From positions 1 to 40,825 of the forward strand of contig CAMWRV010000024.1 in NCBI GenBank assembly GCA_947176745.1: DNA of 40,825 bases, read 5' to 3'. The stretch comes from an uncultured Muribaculaceae bacterium. Lineage in GTDB: Bacteria; Bacteroidota; Bacteroidia; Bacteroidales; Muribaculaceae. A program made the position numbers and the translations under genes. A model generated the notes under the pieces. The model worked only from the letters and a program-made list of their open reading frames with translations, did no database searches and was not told where the DNA came from. Below, in pieces: positions 23,948 through 32,777 of this stretch (positions are counted from its first letter, which is position 1; each line of letters opens with the position of its first letter).

Positions 23948-25588
23948 ATGAGAAAACTGTTTTATACGATACTTGGCGCCGGAATCCTGCTCTCAACAGG
24001 ACTCCTCGCACAGAAGAACGTGCTTCCGCTTGACCAGAAGCTGCGTATGGCCGAACTCATAGTGGCCGACTATTATGTCGACACGGTCAACGAAAACAAA
24101 CTCGTCGAGACCGCCATAAGAAGCATGCTTGAAGAGCTTGATCCCCACTCGCAGTATTCTACAGCCGAGGAGACCCGCGAGCTCAACGAGCCGCTTGCCG
24201 GCAACTTCAGCGGCATCGGCATAACGTTCAACATGAACAAGGACACCCTGTACGTGATCCAGACCGTGTCGGGAGGCCCGTCGGAACGTGTAGGCATTCT
24301 TGCAGGCGACCGCATAATCGCAGTCAACGACACCGCCATTGCCGGCGTCAGCATGAAGAACTCCGCCATAATGAAGCGTCTTCGCGGTCCGAAAGGCACG
24401 ACTGTCGATGTCAAGGTGCTCCGCCGCAACGCCGGCGCAAACGACACCATCGACTTCAGGATCACCCGCGCCGACATACCTATATACAGCGTCGACGCCG
24501 CCTACATGGCCGACCCGCGCACAGGCTATATACGCATCAACCGTTTTGCCGCCGAGACACCGAAAGAATTCTCCACTGCCGTAAAAGACCTGCGCAAACA
24601 AGGGATGGAGCAACTGATTCTCGATCTCTCCGACAACGGCGGAGGCTATCTGAACGCGGCAGTCGAGATCCTCGGCGAGCTCCTTGAACCGGGCCGGATG
24701 GCAGTCTACACCGAGGGGCGCACGTCGCCACGCTACGATTACACGGCGCGGCCGAGTTCGGGCAAGCCTCTGCTGGGCGACGGACGCCTCGTGGTGATGG
24801 CCAACCAGTACAGCGCGTCGGCATCGGAGATCACAGCCGGCGCGGTGCAGGACTGGGACCGCGGCGTGATCGTGGGCCGGCGCACGTTCGGCAAAGGACT
24901 CGTGCAGCGGCCTTTCCCCTTCCCCGACGGCTCCATGATGCGGCTGACCGTAGCCCATTACTACACGCCTACCGGGCGAGACATACAGAAACCATACACC
25001 AACGGAGACAGCGAGGGCTACCGCCACGACATAATCGACCGTCTCAACAGCGGAGAGCTGATGCACGCAGACTCGATAAAATATGTAGATTCACTCAGGG
25101 TCAACACCCTGCGGTCAGGACGCGCCATATACGGAGGGGGCGGCATATCGCCCGATGTGTTCGTGCCGCTCGACACCGCCGATTTCACGAAATACTACCG
25201 CGACGTCGTGGCAAAGGGAGCCATCAACCAGTTCACCATCAAGTTTGTCGACGACAACCGGAAGGAACTGAAGAAGAAATACAAGACCGACACCGAGTTC
25301 GTGAACGGATTCGAGATAACGCCCGCCATGCTCGACAGCCTCTACGCAATGGCGACGAAAGAGGGCGTGGAGTTCAACGAGGAACAGGCCAGACAGAGCG
25401 AACCTCTTTTCCGCATGAACCTGAAGGCGCTGATCGGACGCGACCTGTATGACCAGGCAACCTACTTCAAGGTCTACAACAGATATGACCCGATATACCG
25501 GGAAGCCCTGCGGGTGATCAACTCCGACGAATACGACCGGATACTCGATGGGTCGGAACGCCCCGCGCCAGAGGGCGGAAAGAACTGA
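23948..25588 (+). CDS. C-terminal processing protease, S41 family, with PDZ domain
   Basis: Periplasmic serine protease of the S41 (CtpA/Tsp) family. The 546-residue product has a signal-anchor-like N-terminus (about 1-20). It has the helical N-terminal part containing DPHSQYSTAEE, a PDZ domain (about 85-170, with GNFSGIGITFNM and GDRIIAVNDTAI), and the catalytic domain with the Ser-Lys dyad S291 (SASASEI) and K316 (TFGKGLVQ), 25 residues apart as in E. coli Tsp. LDLSDNGGGYLNAAVE and SMMRLTVAHYYTPTGRDIQKPY are further family marks. It follows coaD by 39 bp. Substrates unknown; by analogy it may trim exported proteins or the cell wall. Confidence 0.92.
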   Translation: MRKLFYTILGAGILLSTGLLAQKNVLPLDQKLRMAELIVADYYVDTVNENKLVETAIRSMLEELDPHSQYSTAEETRELNEPLAGNFSGIGITFNMNKDTLYVIQTVSGGPSERVGILAGDRIIAVNDTAIAGVSMKNSAIMKRLRGPKGTTVDVKVLRRNAGANDTIDFRITRADIPIYSVDAAYMADPRTGYIRINRFAAETPKEFSTAVKDLRKQGMEQLILDLSDNGGGYLNAAVEILGELLEPGRMAVYTEGRTSPRYDYTARPSSGKPLLGDGRLVVMANQYSASASEITAGAVQDWDRGVIVGRRTFGKGLVQRPFPFPDGSMMRLTVAHYYTPTGRDIQKPYTNGDSEGYRHDIIDRLNSGELMHADSIKYVDSLRVNTLRSGRAIYGGGGISPDVFVPLDTADFTKYYRDVVAKGAINQFTIKFVDDNRKELKKKYKTDTEFVNGFEITPAMLDSLYAMATKEGVEFNEEQARQSEPLFRMNLKALIGRDLYDQATYFKVYNRYDPIYREALRVINSDEYDRILDGSERPAPEGGKN

Positions 25589-25601
25589 CAAACCTCCCGA
25601 C

Positions 25602-25639
25602 AACCTGACTACTAACCTGACTACAGATTTCAACCTGAC
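25602..25639. repeat. Three short direct repeats between two genes
   Basis: AACCTGACTAC occurs at 25602-25612 and 25614-25624, and a shorter AACCTGAC at 25632-25639, in the 98-bp gap between the S41 protease and the DUF3078 gene. The first two have a 12-bp period. Their function, if any, is unknown. Confidence 0.6.
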
Positions 25640-25686
25640 CGCGCTCCGGCTCTCCGCACGCCAGCGCGCGACCAAGAGAACCAGCA

Positions 25687-27171
25687 ATGAAGAGATTACT
25701 GATTCCCGCCGCACTTCTGTTTATGACGCCGGAAGCCTTTTCCGCCGTCACTCCCGACCCGCAACTCGTTCTGCCGGATCTTACCGGCGAAGAACCCGCA
25801 GAAACCGGTTATGAACTTCCGCAGCCGGAGACTACTCCGGCGCTGCGCCCCGATCTGAGCGGCCCCATATACCGCACAGCGATCAACAAATCGCTCGCGC
25901 CAAGAGTCTTCCTCGGCTACAGATACATGCCCCGCCACAGCTTCGATGTCGAATTTCCCGATCAGCGCACCATCGACCGGTCGTGGCGCGAGCTTGCTCC
26001 GGCCGATACTGTCGCCGACGATATTTCGTCGTTTCTCGACTCACTACTGTGGGCAGGATACCTGCCTGCCGAAGAGAAGCCTGTGATTCCCGACAGAGAG
26101 GATCTGCCCGTGGCATTCGGAACAGCCACTCCCGACTGGCTGAGCAGCACCCGCGACGCATATGACTTTCAGGAAGACTTTGTCTACTCGATGATGATCG
26201 AGCATCCGGAACTGATCGAATACGCATACTGGGATCTGCCTGTACCCCCGCGACTCCCCAAAGAGGACCAGAGCTTCAGAGGATTTCTGAAGAGACAGGA
26301 TCTTCCGGCCCCGATCGGGACCGGAGCCGTGCCCGTGCCCACTGACCGCGAGCGCATCAACTGGCTACACACATTCAACATCGGTCTGCAGCTCTCGCAG
26401 GCCTACGTGTCGGGCAACTGGTATCAGGGCGGCAACAGCTATCTGGCGTTTCTCGGCAACTTCCTCTGGGACGTGCAACTGAATCCGGTGTATTATCCCA
26501 AACTGATTTTCCAGAGCACCGTGTCGTACAAACTGGCCATAAACTCGACGCCCGACGACGAGTGCCACAAGTACTCGGTATCGCAGGATCTGTTCCAGTA
26601 CAATCTGAAGACCGGCTACAAGGCTGTCAACAACTGGTACTACTCATTTCTCGCACAGTTCAAGACCCAGTTCATGAACAGCTACCCGGCCAACTCGATG
26701 ACGCGCACCGCATCGTTTCTTTCGCCCGGAGAGCTGAACCTCGGTCTCGGTATGACGTATTCGAAAGAGAACGCGAAGAAGACCCTGAAATTTTCGGCGT
26801 CGATCTCTCCGGTGTCTTACAACTTCAAGACATGCATCGACCCGAAGGTAGATCACGCGCAGTTCGGAATACTCCAGGACCGCAAATGGGTGAACGAGGT
26901 CGGTAGCAACGCCGAACTCAACTTCTACGCCCAGCTGTGGGGAAACACCACTTACACGACCCGTCTCTTCATATTCAGCGACTACAGAATGCTTCAGACC
27001 GACTGGGAAAACACACTGAACTTCCAGTTCTCGCGAGTGTTCTCCACGCAGATCTACGCACATCTGCGCTACGACACGTCGGCGGACTCAGGCATATCAC
27101 GACAGTGGCGCAAACTGATGCTCAAAGAGATACTGAGCGTCGGCATATCATATACGTTCTCGACAAAATAA
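25687..27171 (+). CDS. DUF3078-like outer-membrane protein
   Basis: Exported protein of 494 residues with a signal peptide (about 1-19). Residues about 20-215 are Pro/Glu/Asp-rich, probably a flexible periplasmic part. From about 216 a run of amphipathic strands begins with WLHTFNIGLQLSQAYVSGNWYQGGNSYLAFLGNFLWDV, typical of DUF3078, and ends with ILSVGISYTFSTK, a barrel-like C-terminus. The pattern YKLAINSTPDDECHKYSVSQDLFQYNLKTGYKA is also typical. No function is established for this family. It lies 98 bp after the protease and 6 bp before a small exported protein gene. Confidence 0.8.
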   Translation: MKRLLIPAALLFMTPEAFSAVTPDPQLVLPDLTGEEPAETGYELPQPETTPALRPDLSGPIYRTAINKSLAPRVFLGYRYMPRHSFDVEFPDQRTIDRSWRELAPADTVADDISSFLDSLLWAGYLPAEEKPVIPDREDLPVAFGTATPDWLSSTRDAYDFQEDFVYSMMIEHPELIEYAYWDLPVPPRLPKEDQSFRGFLKRQDLPAPIGTGAVPVPTDRERINWLHTFNIGLQLSQAYVSGNWYQGGNSYLAFLGNFLWDVQLNPVYYPKLIFQSTVSYKLAINSTPDDECHKYSVSQDLFQYNLKTGYKAVNNWYYSFLAQFKTQFMNSYPANSMTRTASFLSPGELNLGLGMTYSKENAKKTLKFSASISPVSYNFKTCIDPKVDHAQFGILQDRKWVNEVGSNAELNFYAQLWGNTTYTTRLFIFSDYRMLQTDWENTLNFQFSRVFSTQIYAHLRYDTSADSGISRQWRKLMLKEILSVGISYTFSTK

Positions 27172-27177
27172 ACAGAT

Positions 27178-27720
27178 ATGAGAGTACTGCCGATCCTGAC
27201 CTTGCTGCTCGCCGCGCATGCACTTACAGTCAGCGCATACGATATCACCGACATGGGAGCCGCACGCGACTGGTGCGACAGCACGATGACTCACCGTGTG
27301 GAAGGGATATGGGAGTTTCCGGAAGACGAGACCCGCGTGCTCATCAGGAAACAGACAGGCAGCACCGCGCAATATGTGATAACCGTTGTGGAATCTCCCG
27401 ACACACGGCTCACACCCGGAGAGGAGATCGGACATATGCAGACATCGCCTGACCCCACTAAATTCGAAATGACTCTCTACCGGACAAAACTGAGAGGGAT
27501 AGCCGGCAACCCGGGGAAATGCCTCGCAGTGCTCGACGAGAAAAACGACGCTCTTCTCGTGCAGGGACGCAAGATGAAATTCTCGCTGGCGTCGCGGTGG
27601 TTTCTCCCCTCTTTCTGGCGGGCTGTCAGGATCTCGGTCAAGAATCCGCTTGACGCTCTTCCCCAGGGAATGGTCAGAATATATCCCTCCGCAACCCGCA
27701 GACAACCCGATTATCTATGA
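27178..27720 (+). CDS. Small exported protein of unknown function
   Basis: A 180-residue product with a signal peptide (about 1-19, ending SAYD). The rest is soluble and mixed alpha/beta: VEGIWEFPEDETRVLIRKQ, then RTKLRGIAGNPGKCLAVLDEKNDALLVQGRKMKFSLASRWFLP, then a basic, proline-containing tail (YPSATRRQPDYL). I recognise no family. It follows the DUF3078 gene by 6 bp and overlaps the next gene by 4 bp (ATGA), so it is very probably translated together with both. Confidence 0.75.
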   Translation: MRVLPILTLLLAAHALTVSAYDITDMGAARDWCDSTMTHRVEGIWEFPEDETRVLIRKQTGSTAQYVITVVESPDTRLTPGEEIGHMQTSPDPTKFEMTLYRTKLRGIAGNPGKCLAVLDEKNDALLVQGRKMKFSLASRWFLPSFWRAVRISVKNPLDALPQGMVRIYPSATRRQPDYL

Positions 27721-28226
27721 AAAGCAACTCACTTGCAGCGATCATTCTCGCCGCCTCACTGCTTACGCCGCAATCTGCAGACGCACGCAAGAAAGGCTAC
27801 AGGCTCGATACAGGAAAGCAGACCGAAACCGCCGCCGAAGAACAGGAGATGGCAAAGGGGAGCTTCATGGTAGCCTCGCAATGCACGGACTGCAACAACG
27901 GATACACGCTGTCGCAGATCGCTTTCTCGGGCTATGACAAGACGCGTACGAGCACGAAGGAATCGTTTTTCATAACCAACAACACTGACCGGACCATGAC
28001 CGGCATAACGATGTATGTGGAATATCTGACCACTGACGGCCGCCAGCTTCACAAGCGGTTCGTCAGACTCGTGTGCGACATTCCTCCCGGCGAGACACGC
28101 AAGGCTGACCTTGAGAGCTGGGACAAACAGAAATCATTCTATTACGAGAAAAGCGATGCGCCGAAACGGGGAGGTACGCCCTACACCGTCATTTTCGATC
28201 CGGTGGCGTTTTACCTGAGGTTCTGA
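27717..28226 (+). CDS. Small exported protein of unknown function with a CxxC pair
   Basis: A 169-residue product with a signal peptide (about 1-23, ending SADARKK). A single CTDC pair (about 57-60) lies in the mature part. Then come beta-strand-like segments (YTLSQIAFSGYDKTRTSTKESFFITNNTDRTMTGITMYVEYLT, then VCDIPPGETRKADLESWD), reminiscent of an Ig-like or immunoglobulin-fold module; this fold idea is inference. It starts inside the upstream gene's stop codon (ATGA). The 3' end overlaps the convergent ClC gene by 38 bp. No known function. Confidence 0.75.
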   Translation: MKSNSLAAIILAASLLTPQSADARKKGYRLDTGKQTETAAEEQEMAKGSFMVASQCTDCNNGYTLSQIAFSGYDKTRTSTKESFFITNNTDRTMTGITMYVEYLTTDGRQLHKRFVRLVCDIPPGETRKADLESWDKQKSFYYEKSDAPKRGGTPYTVIFDPVAFYLRF

Positions 28227-29703
28227 TTCTTCGTGAGCGCGGCGTCACCGCATCAGCCCGACCCACTGCATCCGCACGCAGCGACGGAGTCTTACGGCTT
28301 GATATGAGAGCCATCAGGTCGTCATGACCGGTCTCGCCATACCACGAACCGGGGGTAATCAACTTGACCGTGGCATAAGATATCGCAACTGCGATCAGAT
28401 ATGGGAAAATATATCCGAATGTATCGGTTGTCTCGCAAAGAATGAATATCGACATCAGAGGCGCGTGCAGTGTGCCGGCCATGACCGCACCCATTCCGGT
28501 CAGGGCGAAAAACCAGGCCGGCAGATGAGTGCCGAACGCCGCATCGCAAAGTATCGCGAAGAGATAACCGGTCAGCGCGCCGGCAAAGAACGTCGGCACA
28601 AAATCACCCGCCACACCGCCTCCGCAATATGAGGCGGCCACAAGCGCCCCCTTGAGAAGCATCACAGCGAGAATGCCTGCGATCATCCAGAAGAATCCGG
28701 AGTGTCCGGCCAGTACCCACGTCTCGGTAAAAGAGATGTCGACACCGTTAACAAGCGCGGTAATGACATCGAAACCCTCGCCGAACAGCAACGGAAACAT
28801 AAAGACACAGACCGACATAGCCCCGCCGGTCACAGCAGAGGCGAGCCAGGGATCTCTTATCGAGGTGAAGAACCGGATCGCGCGGCTTTTGGTATAGGTG
28901 TAGTAAACACTGTAGAGACCACAGAACACACCGAGCAACGACACCCATCCGAGCATGTGGGGATCGAACGGCAACGTGCGGTCGAAAAAAATGTCGAATG
29001 TGAAGTCGCTCAGAAGATAAGCGGTGGAAGAGGCGAGCAGGCAGGCAATTATAAGCGCCAGCACAGGGAGTGTGGTCATTTCCATCTGCAACACCTCGAG
29101 AGTGAACAGCACCCCACCGACGGGCGACTTGAATATGGCGGCGATTCCGGCGCCTGCCCCTATGCCGACAAGCAGTCTGAGCCATGCACGCGAAAGTCCG
29201 AAAAAACGTCCGACGACACTGCCGATCGCCGCACCGCTCAGAGCGGTCGGCCCCTCGGTGCCTCCGGTCGAACCTGTGCCTATTGTCACAGAACAGCCGA
29301 GAACCGGATTGAAGACTGTAAACGGACTGAGACGGTAACGCCCCGCGTCAAGATCCTGACGGATTATGCGGGTTCCGCGCGCCACGGTTCCCCGCACCAC
29401 ATAACGCTGGTATATGCCCGTCAGAAAAATACCGGCGAGCGGCCACAGCAGCAGCCTGAAATCAGGCTGACCTATACGGACTCCCGTCAGAACCAGACGG
29501 TTGAGGAGTCTGACAAGTTGCTTGAGCGCGGCAGCCGCCATGCCGGTGGAAACCCCGATGACGAGAGCGATCAGAATCAACACCACACTTTCGGGGATAT
29601 GCACGTTCTGCCAACGCAGATAACCGATCCGGGCGCGACGCACGCCGCGCCCGAACCTGCGGACATTTCTTTTTAATATTTCACGTCTTTTCTCTTCAGT
29701 CAT
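28189..29703 (-). CDS. ClC-family chloride channel-like protein
   Basis: Inner-membrane ClC protein of 504 residues with about ten hydrophobic segments. The gating-glutamate motif is intact (GSTGGTEGP, E150) and the later pore motif is present (GGGVAGDFVP, 361-370). The usual GSGIP loop is not seen. At the inner proton-transfer position, where ClC exchangers have the second Glu of a pair, this protein has Val204 (LEV, 202-204), as channel-type ClC proteins do. That suggests, without proving, passive anion conduction rather than H+/anion exchange. The tail after about residue 465 is basic and probably cytoplasmic. It lies 10 bp after the alpha-amylase stop and is likely co-transcribed with it. 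Its 3' end overlaps the convergent gene. Confidence 0.88.
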   Translation of the reverse strand: MTEEKRREILKRNVRRFGRGVRRARIGYLRWQNVHIPESVVLILIALVIGVSTGMAAAALKQLVRLLNRLVLTGVRIGQPDFRLLLWPLAGIFLTGIYQRYVVRGTVARGTRIIRQDLDAGRYRLSPFTVFNPVLGCSVTIGTGSTGGTEGPTALSGAAIGSVVGRFFGLSRAWLRLLVGIGAGAGIAAIFKSPVGGVLFTLEVLQMEMTTLPVLALIIACLLASSTAYLLSDFTFDIFFDRTLPFDPHMLGWVSLLGVFCGLYSVYYTYTKSRAIRFFTSIRDPWLASAVTGGAMSVCVFMFPLLFGEGFDVITALVNGVDISFTETWVLAGHSGFFWMIAGILAVMLLKGALVAASYCGGGVAGDFVPTFFAGALTGYLFAILCDAAFGTHLPAWFFALTGMGAVMAGTLHAPLMSIFILCETTDTFGYIFPYLIAVAISYATVKLITPGSWYGETGHDDLMALISSRKTPSLRADAVGRADAVTPRSRRIRTSGKTPPDRK

Positions 29704-29713
29704 CGGAATCGTG

Positions 29714-31579
29714 TCACCAGTTCTGGAGAATCATGACCTCGCGGGGCGCGAAAGTCATCTTCTCTGAAATGGTAACATCCGAATCGGTCAGGATGTTGCG
29801 GAGTACCGTGCCGTAAGGCATTATTTCGAGTGTACGCTCCATCGTGACCTCAAGAGGCATGTCGCGGCCGTTGAGGATGACGGTCACCTCCTTGTCGCCG
29901 AGCTTGCGGCGATAGACATAGAGGCCGTTCTGGGGCATGAAATGCTTGAGCGAACCGCGTGCCATCACGTCGCGGGCCTCGCCTCTGCGCCAGTTCAGAA
30001 TGCGCGAGAGATAATCCCAAGCCTCGTTCTGAATATCGGTTCTCCCCTCGCGGGTGAAGGCGTCGGTGGTGTCGCCGGGGAAACCGCCCGGCATGTCGCG
30101 ACGCACATAGCCGTCGCTACCCTCTTTCGAACCGTTCATGAGCAGCTCGGTGCCGTAATAGAGCTGCGGTATGCCGCGAGATGTCAGCAGGAAAGCCACA
30201 GCCTGCTTCCAGACATCGAGAGAATCGGGCATCCCGGCAAGAAAGCGGTCGGTGTCGTGATTGTCGAGGAAGGTAAGTATCTTCTGCGGATCGGGGAAAA
30301 GAAAGTCGTTGGCGAGGTGATCGTAGACTGCATTGAGACCACCCCACGGATTGGTGTCTTCAGAGAAAGCCTTACGTCCGTTGAGGATATAGAAAAAGTC
30401 CATGACACTCGGCAGGTGAGTATCGACCGGATTGAGTTTGTTGCCGCTCTGCCAGAAGGCCGAACCCGCCTCGTTGGCATACCAGCACTCGCCGACGATG
30501 TTGAAGGCAGGGTATTCGCGGAGAACGTCGGCCGCCCACTGCGCCATGCCCTTCATGTCGGCATAGGGGTATGTGTCCATGCGTATGCCGTCGATCTTCG
30601 ACGACTCGATCCACCAGATGGAGTTCTGCGTCAGATATTTCATCAGATGAGGGTTGCGCTGGTTGAGATCGGGCATGGAGGGCACGAACCAGGCGTTGAC
30701 TGTGTGGTCGAGGTCATAATCAGACACGTACGGATCGTGGACGGTGGTGAGACGGTAGTTTGTCATCTCGTCGGCCTCAGGGTGGTTGTACCAGTCTTTG
30801 GAGGGAGCATCCTTCATCCACGGATGGTTTGAGCCCGAATGGTTGAAGATCATGTCCATCACCACTTTGAGCCCTTTCTTATGGGCTTCGGCTATAAGAT
30901 CGTTCCACTCACGGTTGGAGCCGAAACGTGGATCGATGTTGTAGTAGTCGGTAGTGGCGTAGCCGTGATAGCTGCCGCCGGGCATGTCGTTTTCGAGCAC
31001 CGGGCAGACCCATATCGCCGTCACGCCGAGCGAGTCGATATAGTCAAGATGGTTGCGTATGCCCCGCATGTCGCCGCCATGACGGCCATTGGGATTATTG
31101 CGGTCGGCGCCGACGGGATAGTCGAGAGCCGACATGTCGATATCCTTGTCGTCAAGACCCTTTGCAAACCTGTCGGGCATAAGGAGATAGAGCACGTCGC
31201 CGGCATCGAAACCCTTGTATTCGGAAGCCGCGCGGTCACGGGCCTTCAGTTCATAAGGGAAAGATGATTTCTTGCCGTCGAGCCGGTAGCGTATGTCGAT
31301 TTTTCCGGGTTTGGTGTCCGGAGCGACGGTAAGGTAAAGAAACTTGTAGTTTTTGGAATCGAGGGCGATCTGACGGTCGAGAGTCACACCGGCGTAATCG
31401 ATCGAGAAATCTGCCGAAGCGATGTCGGGACCCGTCACCATGATCTGAAGGGTATCGTTGGCCATGCCGGTCCACCAGAAAGGAGGTTCGACGTTAGTCA
31501 CGCCTCCGTGTGAGGATGCCCCGAACACTGAGACTGTTCCGGCAATAAGGCCGAGAACCATAGATGCTATTTTCTTCAT
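29714..31579 (-). CDS. Alpha-amylase-family glycoside hydrolase (GH13, neopullulanase/SusA type)
   Basis: Exported enzyme that cuts alpha-1,4-linked glucans. The 621-residue product has a signal peptide (about 1-20). It has an N-terminal beta domain (about 25-115, containing EPPFWWTGM, seen in cyclomaltodextrinase-type enzymes), and the GH13 barrel (about 125-520). Catalytic residues are visible as D335 (GIRMDTY), E364 (VGECWY) and D442 (FLDNHDTDR), along with MIFNHSGSNHPW. A C-terminal beta domain (about 540-621) ends in APREVMILQNW. Its length fits SusA-type neopullulanases. No lipobox, so periplasmic location is likely. The start follows a good promoter by about 70 bp, and the ClC gene begins 10 bp after its stop. 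Confidence 0.93.
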   Translation of the reverse strand: MKKIASMVLGLIAGTVSVFGASSHGGVTNVEPPFWWTGMANDTLQIMVTGPDIASADFSIDYAGVTLDRQIALDSKNYKFLYLTVAPDTKPGKIDIRYRLDGKKSSFPYELKARDRAASEYKGFDAGDVLYLLMPDRFAKGLDDKDIDMSALDYPVGADRNNPNGRHGGDMRGIRNHLDYIDSLGVTAIWVCPVLENDMPGGSYHGYATTDYYNIDPRFGSNREWNDLIAEAHKKGLKVVMDMIFNHSGSNHPWMKDAPSKDWYNHPEADEMTNYRLTTVHDPYVSDYDLDHTVNAWFVPSMPDLNQRNPHLMKYLTQNSIWWIESSKIDGIRMDTYPYADMKGMAQWAADVLREYPAFNIVGECWYANEAGSAFWQSGNKLNPVDTHLPSVMDFFYILNGRKAFSEDTNPWGGLNAVYDHLANDFLFPDPQKILTFLDNHDTDRFLAGMPDSLDVWKQAVAFLLTSRGIPQLYYGTELLMNGSKEGSDGYVRRDMPGGFPGDTTDAFTREGRTDIQNEAWDYLSRILNWRRGEARDVMARGSLKHFMPQNGLYVYRRKLGDKEVTVILNGRDMPLEVTMERTLEIMPYGTVLRNILTDSDVTISEKMTFAPREVMILQNW

Positions 31580-31653
31580 GACTTAAAAGTATTGGTTAAC
31601 GTTCTGATTCCGGCACAACTTGCAGAAAGGCAGCCCGTGCCGGTTTGATACTG

Positions 31654-31685
31654 CAAAATTAGTTCTATTTTCCGAACCATGCAAT
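31654..31685 (-). promoter_or_regulatory. Likely promoter of the alpha-amylase gene
   Basis: Read on the minus strand there is ATTG (31685-31682, one mismatch to TTTG), a 20-nt spacer and TAATTTTG (31661-31654, full match to TAnnTTTG). The start would be near 31649, giving a leader of about 70 nt. Confidence 0.6.
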
Positions 31686-31738
31686 GCCTATTTTTAACCA
31701 TTGGCAGACAACACCGGGCTGCGGGCGTTTGCCTTACG

Positions 31739-31770
31739 TTTGCCATATTGGAGATTATTCGTTACTTTTG
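31739..31770 (+). promoter_or_regulatory. Bacteroides-type promoter of the GSCFA gene, leaderless layout
   Basis: TTTG (31739-31742), 20-nt spacer and TACTTTTG (31763-31770) fully match the consensus. The predicted start of transcription is near 31774-31776, right at the ATG (31776), so the message should have almost no 5' leader. Confidence 0.75.
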
Positions 31771-31775
31771 CCGAC

Positions 31776-32759
31776 ATGAAATTCAGGACAGAAATAGCCT
31801 ATGGCAAGGGAGAGATCGTGTTCAGACCTGAAAAACCGCTGATACTGACCGGATCCTGCTTTGCCGACAATATGGGCAGACGCATGAGAGAGTCGCTCTG
31901 GGACGCCCGCAACCCGCTCGGAGTGCTGTTCAACCCCCTTTCGATAGCCCGTGTGCTTGAGCTTATGCTTTTCGATGCCGACGCCGAGTCACGTTTCTCC
32001 GAGTCGCTTTTCGAATCAAGAGGCATATGGCATTCATGGCTTTTCGACTCATCGTTCTCGTCGCTCAGCCGCGGGGAGATTATTGATAAATTCATGGCAG
32101 CCCTCAGGTCGGCGAGAGAATGTCTGTCCATTAATCCGACGATTGCCATCACATTCGGCACTGCCTACTGCTATTGGCTCCGCAATAACGGCAGTATGGA
32201 CAATAGCTCAGCTACCTGCGGGATTGTGGCCAACTGCCACAAGCAGCCTTCGGCTATGTTCACACGCCGCCGCGTCGCGGCAGAGGAGATCACGGGCGTG
32301 TGGAAAACTCTTGCCCGACGGATGCACGAACGATACCCCGACATGAGAATGATGTTCACGGTCAGTCCGGTCAGACATGTGCGCGACGGCCTTCATGAGA
32401 ACAATCTGTCGAAAGCGACGCTGCTGCTTGCCATCGACAGTCTGTGCTCAGACCTCGACTTCTGTCATTACTTTCCGGCATATGAGATTGTCAACGACGA
32501 TCTTCGCGACTACAGATTCTACGCCGCGGATCTGGTACATCCGTCGGAGACGGCGGTTGATTACATATGGGAGATCTTCACGCAGTCTTGCCTTGACGAC
32601 GGCGGCCGACTATTCATAAAGGAAGGCCGGGCGATAGCAAAGCGGATGAACCACCGCCCTATCCTTTCCGACGGAGAGGCAGCGGAGAGATTCAGAGAAG
32701 AGACCCGGCGAATGTACGCAGACTTCAAGGCCCGTTATCCGGAATGCCTGAGTATCTGA
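31776..32759 (+). CDS. GSCFA-domain protein
   Basis: Member of the GSCFA family, named for the conserved motif present here as LTGSCFADNMGRRM (about 25-38). The family is thought to resemble SGNH/GDSL-type hydrolases, but the activity is not established. The 327-residue product has no signal peptide or membrane helix, so it is probably cytoplasmic. Further family-like parts are MFTVSPVRHVRDGLHENNLSKATLLLAID (about 193-221) and FPAYEIVNDDLRDYRFYAADLVHPSETAVDYIWEIF (about 235-270), where the SGNH-type Asp/His pair would lie (D259 and H262). The ATG at 31776 is chosen because the only upstream starts lie before the promoter. Its stop is 18 bp from the stop of the convergent protease gene. Confidence 0.88.
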   Translation: MKFRTEIAYGKGEIVFRPEKPLILTGSCFADNMGRRMRESLWDARNPLGVLFNPLSIARVLELMLFDADAESRFSESLFESRGIWHSWLFDSSFSSLSRGEIIDKFMAALRSARECLSINPTIAITFGTAYCYWLRNNGSMDNSSATCGIVANCHKQPSAMFTRRRVAAEEITGVWKTLARRMHERYPDMRMMFTVSPVRHVRDGLHENNLSKATLLLAIDSLCSDLDFCHYFPAYEIVNDDLRDYRFYAADLVHPSETAVDYIWEIFTQSCLDDGGRLFIKEGRAIAKRMNHRPILSDGEAAERFREETRRMYADFKARYPECLSI

Positions 32760-32777
32760 TACTCTCCGACCGCCGAT

